Source: Nocardia sp. alder85J
Lineage (GTDB): Bacteria > Actinomycetota > Actinomycetes > Mycobacteriales > Mycobacteriaceae
NCBI RefSeq assembly: GCF_020176955.2
Contig: NZ_JAIUCZ020000003.1
Location: forward strand, 558,001-622,000
Direction: 5' to 3'
DNA length: 64,000 bases
Each line of letters begins with the position of its first letter. The first letter of the stretch is position 1. Shown in pieces: positions 28,615 to 37,093 of the stretch. Both the position numbers and the translations under genes were made by a program. The notes below the pieces were generated by a model that saw only the letters and a program-made list of their open reading frames with translations, was not told the DNA's origin and made no database searches.

Positions 28615-29610
28615 TCAGCCTCCGGTCTTCCGGAAGGCCCGGGCGATGGCACGGACCCAGCCGCGCGGGCTCAGTCCCTCCGGCGGTGCGAGCCAGCGGG
28701 CATCGAGTGCGACCCCACCCGACGGGTCGTGCGCCCAGCGCGCGACCAGGTTCGCGCGCTCCCCGATCGAGATCGGTGGCGGGCCGAGCGGTACCAGTTC
28801 GACCCCGCTGCCGGACTGTAGATACATCGCGTCCATGATCTGTGTGACCTGGTCGGAGGCCTTCAGCTGAGTGGTGGAACCGGTCCCCTCCCGGGCCACC
28901 ACCTCGGGGAACCGCCCGACCAGCGTCCGGTGCAAGGCGCGAATCCGCCGCAGCAGCAGGCGCGCCCGCGCCCACAGCTCGATCACGATCCACACCGCCC
29001 CCACGGCGATGACCACACCCGCCACCAGCCAGGCCGGCCAGAACCAGCCCGGGGCGCCCGGCCGGGCCGGGGCCCGGCCCAGCAGCAGCCGCCGGATCGA
29101 CAGCGCCGCGAGCGCCCCCACCGCCACGGTGCCCGCGGTATAGAGGGCGATGCCGCGTCCGAGCGCCGTCCAGTCCAGATTGCGCAGCCCGGTCACCGCG
29201 ATGAATCCGCAGGCCAGCACGGTGATCACGAAGCCGCACAACATCGACCACCCGATCGTGGCGCCGACCGCGAGCAGCCCGGCGAGATGGATCGACCACG
29301 CGATCGTGCGCAGATTGCGCCGGGACACGACCGGCCAGGCCGCGGCGGCCACCACGGAGGTCGCGACCGCGAACTCCAGCCAGGCCGCCCCGGTCACCCG
29401 GTCGCCCAGCGGAATCCCGTCGATGCCGCCCGGCAGCAGGTGGTCGACGGCGACCGCCACCTCCGGGATCGACACCGTCACGGCGACGGCCACCGCCGTC
29501 ACCGCCACCACGATCGCGACCCGGGCCGTGGTCGCCGGTTTCACCAGCACCCGCCCGACCCGGCCGCCCGCGGCCATCCAGATCACCAGTGCCGCCATCC
29601 AGAACGTCAT
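28615..29610 (-). CDS. DUF6545-like (MAB_1171c-type) integral membrane protein
   Basis: 331 residues from the ATG at 29610, which overlaps the peptidase stop (ATGA 29607-29610). About seven hydrophobic helices in residues 1-235 starting MTFWMAALVIWMAAGGRVG, then a soluble C-terminal domain of about 95 residues (LLLRRIRALHRTLVGRFPEV). The layout fits the actinobacterial family labelled putative transporter MAB_1171c, with C-terminal DUF6545; function unknown. Translational coupling to the IrrE-type protease suggests a joint role, for instance membrane sensing feeding the protease. That role is inference. Confidence 0.7.
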   Translation of the reverse strand: MTFWMAALVIWMAAGGRVGRVLVKPATTARVAIVVAVTAVAVAVTVSIPEVAVAVDHLLPGGIDGIPLGDRVTGAAWLEFAVATSVVAAAAWPVVSRRNLRTIAWSIHLAGLLAVGATIGWSMLCGFVITVLACGFIAVTGLRNLDWTALGRGIALYTAGTVAVGALAALSIRRLLLGRAPARPGAPGWFWPAWLVAGVVIAVGAVWIVIELWARARLLLRRIRALHRTLVGRFPEVVAREGTGSTTQLKASDQVTQIMDAMYLQSGSGVELVPLGPPPISIGERANLVARWAHDPSGGVALDARWLAPPEGLSPRGWVRAIARAFRKTGG

Positions 29611-30119
29611 CCCAGCGCCTCGTCGAATCGAAGGACCGAGACGCCCGCGCCCCGGCTGTGGAACACGCGCAACCTGGTCATCAGCATGCTGGCGAAGGTC
29701 TCCGCCTCCCACTCGGCCCGCTCATCGGGCCCGTCGGCGACCATCTCCTGGTGCGCGCGCCGGTTCAGCATGTAGGCGATCAGATCGTCACTCGCCGCGA
29801 GCGTGACCTCGGCGGCGATCTCACCGGGATGATCGAAGACGATGTGCCCCAGCTCGTGCGCGAGCGTGTGCTCCCGGCTGGGCAGCCCCGCGGCCAGCAC
29901 GATCACATCCTTCTCGGGATAGATGCGGCGCTGACCGCACACCCCCGGGGCCAGGGCGCCGGAGGCGATCTCGATCGGCCGGCGCCGCTCGGCGGAGATC
30001 GCGAGCACCACCTCGTCCAGCGTGGTGGCGTCGAAATCGGCGGCCACCGCGCAGACCGCGTCGACCGCGGCCGCCACCCGGCGATAGGACCGGCTCGGTG
30101 GCCGGCTGTCGTTGGTCAC
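29607..30119 (-). CDS. ImmA/IrrE-family metallopeptidase
   Basis: 170 residues, GTG at 30119 with GAGGGG five bases upstream. Zinc-peptidase motif HELGH (His88, Glu89, His92) in THTLAHELGH-like context and a likely third ligand Glu140 in WEAETFASMLM, as in the ImmA/IrrE (DUF955) family. These proteases typically cleave XRE-type repressors after a signal. Sits 13 bp after the repeat-protein gene and overlaps the DUF6545-like gene. No N-terminal helix-turn-helix is present, so any regulator partner is separate; the convergent EspR-like protein is one candidate. Confidence 0.8.
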   Translation of the reverse strand: MTNDSRPPSRSYRRVAAAVDAVCAVAADFDATTLDEVVLAISAERRRPIEIASGALAPGVCGQRRIYPEKDVIVLAAGLPSREHTLAHELGHIVFDHPGEIAAEVTLAASDDLIAYMLNRRAHQEMVADGPDERAEWEAETFASMLMTRLRVFHSRGAGVSVLRFDEALG

Positions 30120-30132
30120 TCACACCCCCTCG

Positions 30133-32247
30133 TCATGCCCGTGGAAAGAACACCGCACGTGCGGCATCGACGCGGGCCTGCGCCGCCGCCGCACTCCGGA
30201 ACCCGACCGCCCCCGACCCACCCGCCGCCAGCCCCATCGCGATCAGCCCCCCGACCACGGCGAGGACCCGCACCGGCGGCAGCCCCCCGTACTCCGCGAC
30301 CGGCCGCACCTCCGGCGCCGCCCGCACCCCCGGCACGGGCATCGGCACCGCCGGCACCGCCACCGGCGCCTCCTCCGATCCCGACGGCGCCGGGACCGCG
30401 ACCGGCCGGACCGACCACGGCACGGCCCCCGGCACCACACCCGGCAACGGCGGTACCGCCAACTGCGGCTCCGGCACCACCGGCGCGGGCGGCGCTGGCA
30501 GAAGCAACAACAACAGCGGCGACGCCAGCGCGGCCGACCCGACCGCGGCCGATCCCACCGCCGCCGACCCGGTCCCCACCAGCCCGGAACCCGTTGCAGC
30601 ACCGGCCGACCCGGTCCCCAACACCTCCAGCAAGGCCGACCCCGTCGCCGCACCCGCCGACCCGACCGCCGCCGACCCCGTTCCGAGCACCCCCGACAAG
30701 GCCGACCCCGTCGCCGCACCCGCCGACCCGACCGCCGCCGACCCCGTTCCGAGCACCCCCAACAGGGCCGACCCGGTCGCCGCCCCCGCCGACCCCACTC
30801 CAGCCGAACCCGTTCCCAGCACACCGGCACCGGCCGAACCCGCCGCAGCGGATCCCGTGCCCAACGCCTCCGCCAGCGCGGCGCCACTACCCACAGCGGC
30901 CGAACCCAGCGCCGCCGAGCCCGTCCCCAACAGACCCGCGAGCACAGCAGTGCCACCGGCACCGGCCGAACCCACTGCGGCCGAACCTGTCCCCAGGGCA
31001 TCGACCGGAGCAGCACCGGTACCCGATCCGCCCGAATCCGCCCCGACGGCGCCCACCGATACCACCTCGCCATCGGCATCAGCCGAATCCGCTGTGGCCG
31101 AACCCGTTCCCGGCTCACCCAGCAGCGAGGACCCAGTCGTGCCCGAGTCCGAACCCAGCGCCTCCGTCGTTCCGACCCCACCCTGATCAGCCGCACCCGG
31201 ACCGATGCCCGGCGGCACTCCACCGGCCGACCCCGTTCCCAGAACATCCGGCAGCACAACACCGCCGATCACAGGACCCGAACTCGCCCGCGCCGTTCCC
31301 CTGTCACTCTGCTCGGCCACATCCGTATCCGTTTCCGGCCCATCCAGCGGAACCCCACGGTGCACAGCCGCACGCCCCGCCGCGCCGGGACCGGTACCCA
31401 GCGCCGCGGCGACGGCCGCATCGGCGATCGACGACGCGGCGTCACCGGATTCGATTGCAGCCGAATCGGATCCCGGTGACTCTCGCCATCCGGCACGATC
31501 CGCGGCACTGCTGCTCGCGCGGGCCGGATCCGACACCGTCGGATCCCCCCGGACCGCGCGACCGGGCCACATCGGTCTCGAACCGACGTTCGGCAGGCCC
31601 GACAGCCTGTCGGCGTCGAGCCCCACCGTCGTGGCCGGGCCGGGTGGGACGTTCGGGGTGATGGCGCCGGTATCCGGCGGCGCGGCTTCGGCGTCCGGGG
31701 TGGGTGAGTCGGTGCCGAGTGGGGTCAGCAGGGCCGCGAAGGCGGTCGGGGCCGACTCGGGGTGAACGTAACCTGTTGCAGCTGTATCGAATCCGGTGGC
31801 CAGGGCGCCGAGGAGGGTCGCGAATCCCGCCGAGCGGGTGTCGCGCAGGGCGGCTGGGACGCGGGCGTGCGGCGAGCGGGGCGGGAAGCCGGGGTATGGC
31901 AGGGTGACGCCGGTTCGGCCGAAAGAGAACGGCCGCGTAGGTGGTACCGGAGCAAGGGCCGGGGATTCGATTTCCACTGCCGCGGGGGCGGCGGGACCGG
32001 ACGAGACGGCGCCGAACAGAGCGCCGGGGGTGGGATCGGGCGCAGAAGCCGCGATAGTGCCCGCTGAATGCGACGAATCGGGCACAGGAGCCGGGCGGCC
32101 GGGTATGTACAGGGTGCGCTCGGACGGTTCGTCTGTGGGGCATTGCGGGCATGCGGGCCGGGCCTCGGCGACCAACGGGCCCAGGAATCCGTACCCGGCC
32201 ACGACCCCGGCGACCGCCGTGACACGCACCAAGCGACCCAGAGTCAT
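30133..32247 (-). CDS. Secreted Ala/Gly/Ser-rich repeat protein with C-terminal membrane segment
   Basis: 704 residues from the ATG at 32247 (MTLGRLVRVTAVAGVV) with AAAGG upstream; an earlier in-frame ATG would disrupt the signal peptide. Signal peptide 1-29 ending AEA, then a CPQC motif (Cys33, Cys36). Residues 30-320 are Pro/Ala-rich. About 330-585 consist of GTGSA and VGSAGAATGSA repeats, including near-identical 22-residue units. A Pro/Val-rich stretch follows, then a hydrophobic helix at about 654-678 before a short basic tail. Likely anchored at the cell surface. No known family recognised. First gene of an operon with the IrrE-type protease and the DUF6545-like protein. Confidence 0.65.
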   Translation of the reverse strand: MTLGRLVRVTAVAGVVAGYGFLGPLVAEARPACPQCPTDEPSERTLYIPGRPAPVPDSSHSAGTIAASAPDPTPGALFGAVSSGPAAPAAVEIESPALAPVPPTRPFSFGRTGVTLPYPGFPPRSPHARVPAALRDTRSAGFATLLGALATGFDTAATGYVHPESAPTAFAALLTPLGTDSPTPDAEAAPPDTGAITPNVPPGPATTVGLDADRLSGLPNVGSRPMWPGRAVRGDPTVSDPARASSSAADRAGWRESPGSDSAAIESGDAASSIADAAVAAALGTGPGAAGRAAVHRGVPLDGPETDTDVAEQSDRGTARASSGPVIGGVVLPDVLGTGSAGGVPPGIGPGAADQGGVGTTEALGSDSGTTGSSLLGEPGTGSATADSADADGEVVSVGAVGADSGGSGTGAAPVDALGTGSAAVGSAGAGGTAVLAGLLGTGSAALGSAAVGSGAALAEALGTGSAAAGSAGAGVLGTGSAGVGSAGAATGSALLGVLGTGSAAVGSAGAATGSALSGVLGTGSAAVGSAGAATGSALLEVLGTGSAGAATGSGLVGTGSAAVGSAAVGSAALASPLLLLLLPAPPAPVVPEPQLAVPPLPGVVPGAVPWSVRPVAVPAPSGSEEAPVAVPAVPMPVPGVRAAPEVRPVAEYGGLPPVRVLAVVGGLIAMGLAAGGSGAVGFRSAAAAQARVDAARAVFFPRA
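30530..31270. repeat. Degenerate coding repeats (GTGSA/AVGSA) with a 66-bp exact-type unit
   Basis: Codes for the Gly/Ala/Ser repeats of the surface protein. The best-preserved unit is 66 bp (22 residues), with near-identical copies starting at 30632 and 30698 and a diverged third copy after them. The remaining units are shorter and diverged. Confidence 0.8.
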
Positions 32248-32724
32248 GCGCTTACCTTTCCCCTCATCGTGTAGAGCGCAGAACGTCACCCGGGTTGCGA
32301 GCTCATCCGGGACTTCGATGGAGCCGACATCATGCTAGCTTCCAAACATTTGCCAAAACATTGAATTTGTATGATTTGCCCCACTTTTCACCGCGAACAG
32401 CATGACCGTCCGACTGCTGACCCAGTCTACTCGCAACAAACCGGACACGAGATCGTATCGGGCCACGCACGTTCCGGGCCGAGGATCCGCCCGGACAGCG
32501 GTCATTGCCACTCGCACAGGGTTATTCGGTGCGAGAGTGGCTGCGGATCGAACATCGTCGGAGCAGGACGGAGCGGATCGTCACGCGGCGCTGCGGTGAC
32601 TCGGCAATCTTACAGACAGCTTCCGGGATCGGAGGTGTTTCATTTCGCTCAGCAATCATCTCGCACCGATTCGACACCGGCCGGTCGGTGGGTGAGACCT
32701 CCGGCGCCGCAGCCGCATCGGCGG
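32248..32724. other. Intergenic region upstream of the repeat protein
   Basis: 477 bases with no supported gene. An AT-rich patch at about 32330-32400 stands out against the GC-rich flanks and may hold the promoter of the repeat-protein operon. The small open frames here overlap one another on both strands and lack ribosome sites. Confidence 0.5.
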
Positions 32725-33558
32725 TCAGCCGGCGGTGCGGAGCGCCAGCGCGCGGAAGATCTCGTCGGTGCGGGAACCGGGATCGGCGCAGTAGAAGATC
32801 ATGCGCTGATCGGTGTCGGCGATGTGCATGACCTGACACTCGAATTCCAGCGGACCCCACTGCGGATGCGCCACCCGCTTGCGGTGGGCGCGGCGCACCT
32901 CGACATCGTGGGATGCCCACAGTTCCGCGAAGTGCGTTGAGGTACCCAGTAATTCGGTGACCATGCGGTTCAGGCCGGGATTGCCCGGATAGCGGGCGTA
33001 GGCGGCACGCAGATCGGCGACGGTGGATCGGGCGAAGGCCAGCGCCGCCTCGTCGCTCCAGACCCCGTCGGGCGGCACCGCCCGGAACATCCAGCGGATC
33101 ATGTTCCGTTCGGCACCGGGCAGCGCGTCGAGATCGCCGATGAAGTGCACCGCGAGCGCATTCCAGGCGAGGATGTCGTAGGTGGCGTCGACCACATAGG
33201 CGGGCGTGGCCACCAGATTGGCCATCATGATCCGAATCGAGTGCGGCACGGTGCGATTCGGGCCGATCACGATCGGCGGCTGCTCTCCCGCGATGCGGTA
33301 CAGGTACTCGCGCTCGTCGGCGGTCAGCAGTAGCGCGCGGGCCAGCGCGGCCAGCACCTGCCGCGACGGGCTCGCCCCGCGCGCCTGTTCCAGCCGGATG
33401 TAGTAGTCCACCGACAGCCCGGCCAGTTGCGCGACCTCCTGGCGGCGCAGACCCGGTGTGCGCCGGTGGTTTCCGAGGTCGGGCAGGCCCACGTCGGCGG
33501 GGCGCAGCCGGGCACGGCGGGTGCGCAGGAAGGCCGCGAGTTCGGCGCGATCACTCAT
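32725..33558 (-). CDS. XRE-family regulator with MmyB-like ligand-binding domain
   Basis: 277 residues from the ATG at 33558 (MSDRAELAAFLRTRRARL); a start at 33567 is also possible. Helix-turn-helix at about 35-60 (RRQEVAQLAGLSVDYYIRLEQ), then a PAS-like MmyB domain (YVVDATYDILAWNALAVHFIGD, NMIRWMFR, CADPGSRTDE). In actinomycetes such regulators usually control a neighbouring divergent oxidoreductase gene; the SDR at 33668 starts 110 bp away in the opposite direction. MmyB domains are reported to bind fatty-acid-like ligands; the ligand here is unknown. Confidence 0.85.
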   Translation of the reverse strand: MSDRAELAAFLRTRRARLRPADVGLPDLGNHRRTPGLRRQEVAQLAGLSVDYYIRLEQARGASPSRQVLAALARALLLTADEREYLYRIAGEQPPIVIGPNRTVPHSIRIMMANLVATPAYVVDATYDILAWNALAVHFIGDLDALPGAERNMIRWMFRAVPPDGVWSDEAALAFARSTVADLRAAYARYPGNPGLNRMVTELLGTSTHFAELWASHDVEVRRAHRKRVAHPQWGPLEFECQVMHIADTDQRMIFYCADPGSRTDEIFRALALRTAG

Positions 33559-33667
33559 CGGCGGCATCCCTTCGCTCGTCTGCGCTCCAGTGTCGGCCAT
33601 CGCGACCGCCGGTGGGTGGTACAACTCGGTCCTCCCTCCCGGCGCGCGCGGCGCGAACAGTGGGGAC

Positions 33668-34423
33668 ATGACCGAAACCGCTCTGATCACCGGTGCCAAC
33701 AAGGGCATCGGCTACGAAATCGCCCGTCAGCTGGCCGATCACGGCTTCACCGTACTGGTCGGCGCCCGCGACCGGGAGCGCGGCGAGACCGCCGTGGCGA
33801 AGCTGCGGGCCGGCGGCGCCGACGCCCAGCTCGTCCCGCTGGACGTGACCGACCCGGATTCCGTCGCGCGGGCCGCCGCCACGATCGAGGCCGACTTCGG
33901 CGCGCTCGACGTGCTGGTGAACAACGCCGCGATCGCGGGGCCGTACGAGGGCGACGGGAAGCCGTCCTCGACCACGCTGCCCACCCTGCGCCAGGTCTTC
34001 GAGACCAACGTGTTCGGCGTGGTCGCGGTGACCAACGCGATGCTGCCGCTGCTGCGCCGCGCCCCGGCCGCGCGCATCGTCAACGTGTCCAGCGAGGTCG
34101 GTTCGCTCACGATGACCACCGATCCGGACGGCCCGCTGTGGCCGATGGCGGCCATTCCCTATCCGACCTCGAAGACCGCGCTCAACATGATCACCGCGCA
34201 GTACGCGAAGGAGCTGTGGGACACCCCGATCCGGGTGAACGCCGTCAACCCCGGCTATACCGCCACGGATCTCAACGGCCACAGCGGATTCCGCACGCCG
34301 GCCCAGGGCGCCGAGCCGATCGTGGCGGTGCTCACCGCGCCCGCGGGCGGCCCCAGCGGGCAGTTCACCGGATTCCGCTGGGGCGCCGCCGACGGCGCGG
34401 AATTCGGCTCGTTGCCCTGGTAG
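33668..34423 (+). CDS. SDR-family oxidoreductase
   Basis: 251 residues, ATG at 33668. Classical short-chain dehydrogenase: TGANKGIG at the NAD(P) site, VLVNNAAIAG, Ser in NVSSEVGS, and catalytic YPTSK. ANKGIGYEIARQLADHG resembles carbonyl-reductase-like SDRs. Likely target of the divergent XRE/MmyB-type regulator. Substrate unknown; no KstR or KstR2 box nearby, so probably not part of the sterol regulon. Confidence 0.85.
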   Translation: MTETALITGANKGIGYEIARQLADHGFTVLVGARDRERGETAVAKLRAGGADAQLVPLDVTDPDSVARAAATIEADFGALDVLVNNAAIAGPYEGDGKPSSTTLPTLRQVFETNVFGVVAVTNAMLPLLRRAPAARIVNVSSEVGSLTMTTDPDGPLWPMAAIPYPTSKTALNMITAQYAKELWDTPIRVNAVNPGYTATDLNGHSGFRTPAQGAEPIVAVLTAPAGGPSGQFTGFRWGAADGAEFGSLPW

Positions 34424-34493
34424 CGGGCGCTGCCGCGACCGCGCCGAACCGCCGCCGCCGGACCGCTCGGCGCGCCGCTCGGCGGACGGTACC

Positions 34494-35408
34494 TCAGGCT
34501 CCGTAGACAGGCTCCGGCGCAACCGATTTCGCGATCAGATCCCGGACCGCGGCGCCGAGTTCGGCGGGCTCCCAGCGCGCGCCGCGGTCCACCGGGACGC
34601 CGTGCCGCCAGCCGTCGGCCAGCGCCACCCGGCCGCCCTCGACCTCGAACATGCGGCCGGTGACGTCGGCCGATTCGGCGCTGCCCAGCCAGACCACCAG
34701 CGGCGAGATGTTCTCCGGCGCCATCGCGTCGAAGCCCTCGTCCGGGCGGGCCATCGTCTCGGCGAAGACCTGTTCCGTCATCCGGGTGCGCGCGCTGGGC
34801 GCGATCGCGTTGACGGTGATGCCGTAGCGGCCGAATTCGGCCGCGGCGGTGATGGTCAGGGCGGCGATACCGGCCTTGGCCGCGCCGTAGTTGCCCTGGC
34901 CGACCGAACCCTGCAGGCCCGCACCGGAACTGGTGTTGACGATGCGCGCGGCGACCGGACGGCCCGCCTTGGACTCGTTGCGCCAGTATTCGGCGGCGTG
35001 CCGCATGGTGGCGAAGTGACCCTTGAGGTGGACGCGGATCACCGCGTCCCATTCGTCCTCGCCGAGGTTGACCAGCATCCGATCGCGGACGATGCCCGCA
35101 TTGTTGACCAGCACGTCCAGGCCGCCGAAGGTCTCCACCGCCTGGCCGATCAGCCGCTTCGCCCCGGCCCAGTCCGCGACGTCGTCACCGTTGACCACGG
35201 CCCGGCCGCCGAGCGCCTCGATCTCCGCGACCACTTGTGCCGCAGGGGAATCGGCGCTGGGCGCCCCGTCCAGTTCGGCGCCCAGATCGTTGACGACGAC
35301 GTTCGCGCCCGCCGCCGCGAAGGCCAGCGCGTGCGCCCGGCCGATGCCGCGTCCCGCGCCGGTCACGATGACGGTGCGGCCGGCGCACAGGGTGGTGTTG
35401 TCGGTCAT
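34494..35408 (-). CDS. SDR dehydrogenase in the KstR2 regulon (Rv3548c-like)
   Basis: 304 residues from the ATG at 35408 (MTDNTTLCAGRTVIVTG); the frame also runs upstream into the next gene. TGAGRGIG at the cofactor site, VLVNNAGIVRDRMLVNLGEDEWD, catalytic NYGAAKAG, and a C-terminal extension of the multifunctional-enzyme-2 type, like the SDR at 10763, to which it is clearly related. Second gene after the KstR2 box at 36289. Probably oxidises a hydroxyacyl-CoA made during C/D-ring degradation; the exact step is not assigned. Confidence 0.82.
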   Translation of the reverse strand: MTDNTTLCAGRTVIVTGAGRGIGRAHALAFAAAGANVVVNDLGAELDGAPSADSPAAQVVAEIEALGGRAVVNGDDVADWAGAKRLIGQAVETFGGLDVLVNNAGIVRDRMLVNLGEDEWDAVIRVHLKGHFATMRHAAEYWRNESKAGRPVAARIVNTSSGAGLQGSVGQGNYGAAKAGIAALTITAAAEFGRYGITVNAIAPSARTRMTEQVFAETMARPDEGFDAMAPENISPLVVWLGSAESADVTGRMFEVEGGRVALADGWRHGVPVDRGARWEPAELGAAVRDLIAKSVAPEPVYGA

Positions 35409-35482
35409 GTCGGCTGTTCTCGTTTCGCTCGGGCGCTGCTGCGCGGTCGAATCTCGGTGGGCGGGAGACTGTCCCGCATCGG

Positions 35483-36277
35483 TCAGTGTCCGGCGGTCTC
35501 GACATTGCCCGCGGTGGCGGCGTCCAGGAAGGCCGGGCGCTCGCCGCCGCCGTGCACCAGCAGCGAGCCGCCGGTGACATATCCGGCCAGTGGCGAGGCC
35601 AGGAATGCCGCACAGCGGCCGATGTCCTCGGGGGTGGCCAGCCGGCGCAACGGCACGGTGTCCGCGACGGCGGCGATGCCCGCCTCGTCGCCGTAGTGCA
35701 GGTGGCTGCTCTCGGTGCGGACCATGCCGACGATCACCGAGTTGAGCCGCACCTTGGGCGCCCACTCCACCGCCAGCGAGGTGACCAGGCTGTCCAGCCC
35801 GGCCTTCGCCGCACCGTAGGCGGCGCTGGCCGGGGACGGGCGGTGCCCGGAGACGCTGGAGATCATCACGATCGAGCCGCCGTCGCGCTGCTGCTGCATG
35901 ATGTTGTTGGCCTCGCGCGAAACCCACAGCGGCGCCATGAGATTCAGCTGAACGATCTTGTCGTGATAGTTCGGGCTCGCGGTGGCCGTGGGCGCGAACG
36001 GGGCGCCCCCCGCGTTGTTGACCACGTGATCGAGGCGGCCGTGCCGCGCCACGACCGCCTCGATCAGTTCCCGCACCGCGTCGGCATCACGCACATCGCA
36101 GGGCAGGAACTCCGCCGTGCCGGCGGCGCCGCTGATCGGCGCCTGCGGGGGGCGGCGTGCGCAGGTCACCACGTGGGCGCCGGCGTCGAGGAAGACCCGG
36201 CTGATGCCCGCTCCCACGCCGCGCACTCCACCGGTGACCAGGACGACGGATCCGGAGAGATCCACTTCGATTGCCAC
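35483..36277 (-). CDS. SDR dehydrogenase in the KstR2 regulon (Rv3549c-like)
   Basis: 264 residues, GTG start at 36277. TGGVRGVG cofactor motif, HVVNNAGGAPFAPTAT, Ser in MISSVSGHRP, catalytic AYGAAKAG. Divergent from echA20 with a KstR2 box between the two starts (12 bp upstream of this gene). Order matches Rv3549c. Likely acts on an intermediate of HIP catabolism; substrate not proven. Confidence 0.82.
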   Translation of the reverse strand: MAIEVDLSGSVVLVTGGVRGVGAGISRVFLDAGAHVVTCARRPPQAPISGAAGTAEFLPCDVRDADAVRELIEAVVARHGRLDHVVNNAGGAPFAPTATASPNYHDKIVQLNLMAPLWVSREANNIMQQQRDGGSIVMISSVSGHRPSPASAAYGAAKAGLDSLVTSLAVEWAPKVRLNSVIVGMVRTESSHLHYGDEAGIAAVADTVPLRRLATPEDIGRCAAFLASPLAGYVTGGSLLVHGGGERPAFLDAATAGNVETAGH

Positions 36278-36288
36278 CGTGCTAACCT

Positions 36289-36302
36289 ACCAAGCACTTG
36301 CT
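36289..36302. promoter_or_regulatory. KstR2-type operator between the SDR and echA20
   Basis: ACCAAGCACTTGCT fits AnCAAGnnCTTGnT exactly. It controls the divergent pair: echA20 starts 26 bp to the right and the SDR GTG is 12 bp to the left. Shares the longer string TACCAAGCACTTGCTT with the box at 50895. Confidence 0.88.
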
Positions 36303-36327
36303 TGTTTTGCCAACGAATGGACATGCG

Positions 36328-37092
36328 ATGGGGATCAACCGTCACACCGAGACCTCGGGGATCGAGGTCGTCACGATCGACTTCCCGCCGGTCAACGCGT
36401 TCCCGGCCGCGGGCTGGTTCGCACTCGCCGACGCGGTCCGGGCGGCCGGGCGGGATCCGGAGACCAAGGTCGTGGTGCTGCGCGCGGAGGGCCGTGGCTT
36501 CAACGCCGGGGTGGACATCAAGGAGATCCAGCGCAATCCGGGCCACCAGACCCTGATCGACCACAACACCGGCTGTTTCGAGGCGTTCGGCGCGGTGTAC
36601 GACTGCGAGGTGCCGGTGGTGACCGCGGTGCAGGGCTTCTGCCTGGGCGGCGGCATCGGCCTGGTCGGAAATTCGGATGTGATCGTGGCGTCCGAGGATG
36701 CCACTTTCGGCCTGCCCGAGGTGGAGCGCGGCGCCCTCGGCGCGGCCACCCATCTGTCCCGGCTGGTGCCGCAGCATCTGATGCGCACGCTGTTCTTCAC
36801 CGCGGGCACCGTCACGGCCCAGCAACTGCACCACTTCGGATCCGTGTACAAGGTGGTGCCGCGAGCCGAATTGGACGCCGCCGCACTGGAAGTGGCGAAG
36901 AACATCGCCACCAAGGACGGCCGGGTGATCCGGGCCGCCAAGCGTGCCCTCAACGGTATCGACACCCAGGACGTGCACCGCAGCTACCGATACGAGCAGG
37001 GTTTCACCTTCGAACTGAATCTGGCCGGAGTGGCCGACGAGATCCGCGCCCGGTTCGACGAGGACCTGGCGGCCCGGAAGGCGGGGAAATAA
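36328..37092 (+). CDS. echA20: Steroid D-ring hydrolase EchA20
   Basis: 254 residues from the ATG at 36328 (MGINRHTETSGIEVV). Crotonase fold: oxyanion-hole segments AEGRGFNAGVDIKEI and QGFCLGGGIGLVGNSD, then LPEVERGALGAATHLSRLVP. In M. tuberculosis, EchA20 hydrolytically opens ring D of the HIEC-CoA intermediate. First gene of echA20-ipdA-ipdB-ipdC. Start codon lies one base plus stop away from ipdA on the downstream side, indicating coupled translation. Confidence 0.9.
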   Translation: MGINRHTETSGIEVVTIDFPPVNAFPAAGWFALADAVRAAGRDPETKVVVLRAEGRGFNAGVDIKEIQRNPGHQTLIDHNTGCFEAFGAVYDCEVPVVTAVQGFCLGGGIGLVGNSDVIVASEDATFGLPEVERGALGAATHLSRLVPQHLMRTLFFTAGTVTAQQLHHFGSVYKVVPRAELDAAALEVAKNIATKDGRVIRAAKRALNGIDTQDVHRSYRYEQGFTFELNLAGVADEIRARFDEDLAARKAGK

Positions 37093-37093
37093 C

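Noticed and set aside
29589..31661. 690-codon open frame on the plus strand opposite the repeat-protein genes
   Set aside because: It is Pro/Arg/His-rich nonsense created by GC-rich repeats read in antisense, crosses three minus-strand genes and has no ribosome site or domain.
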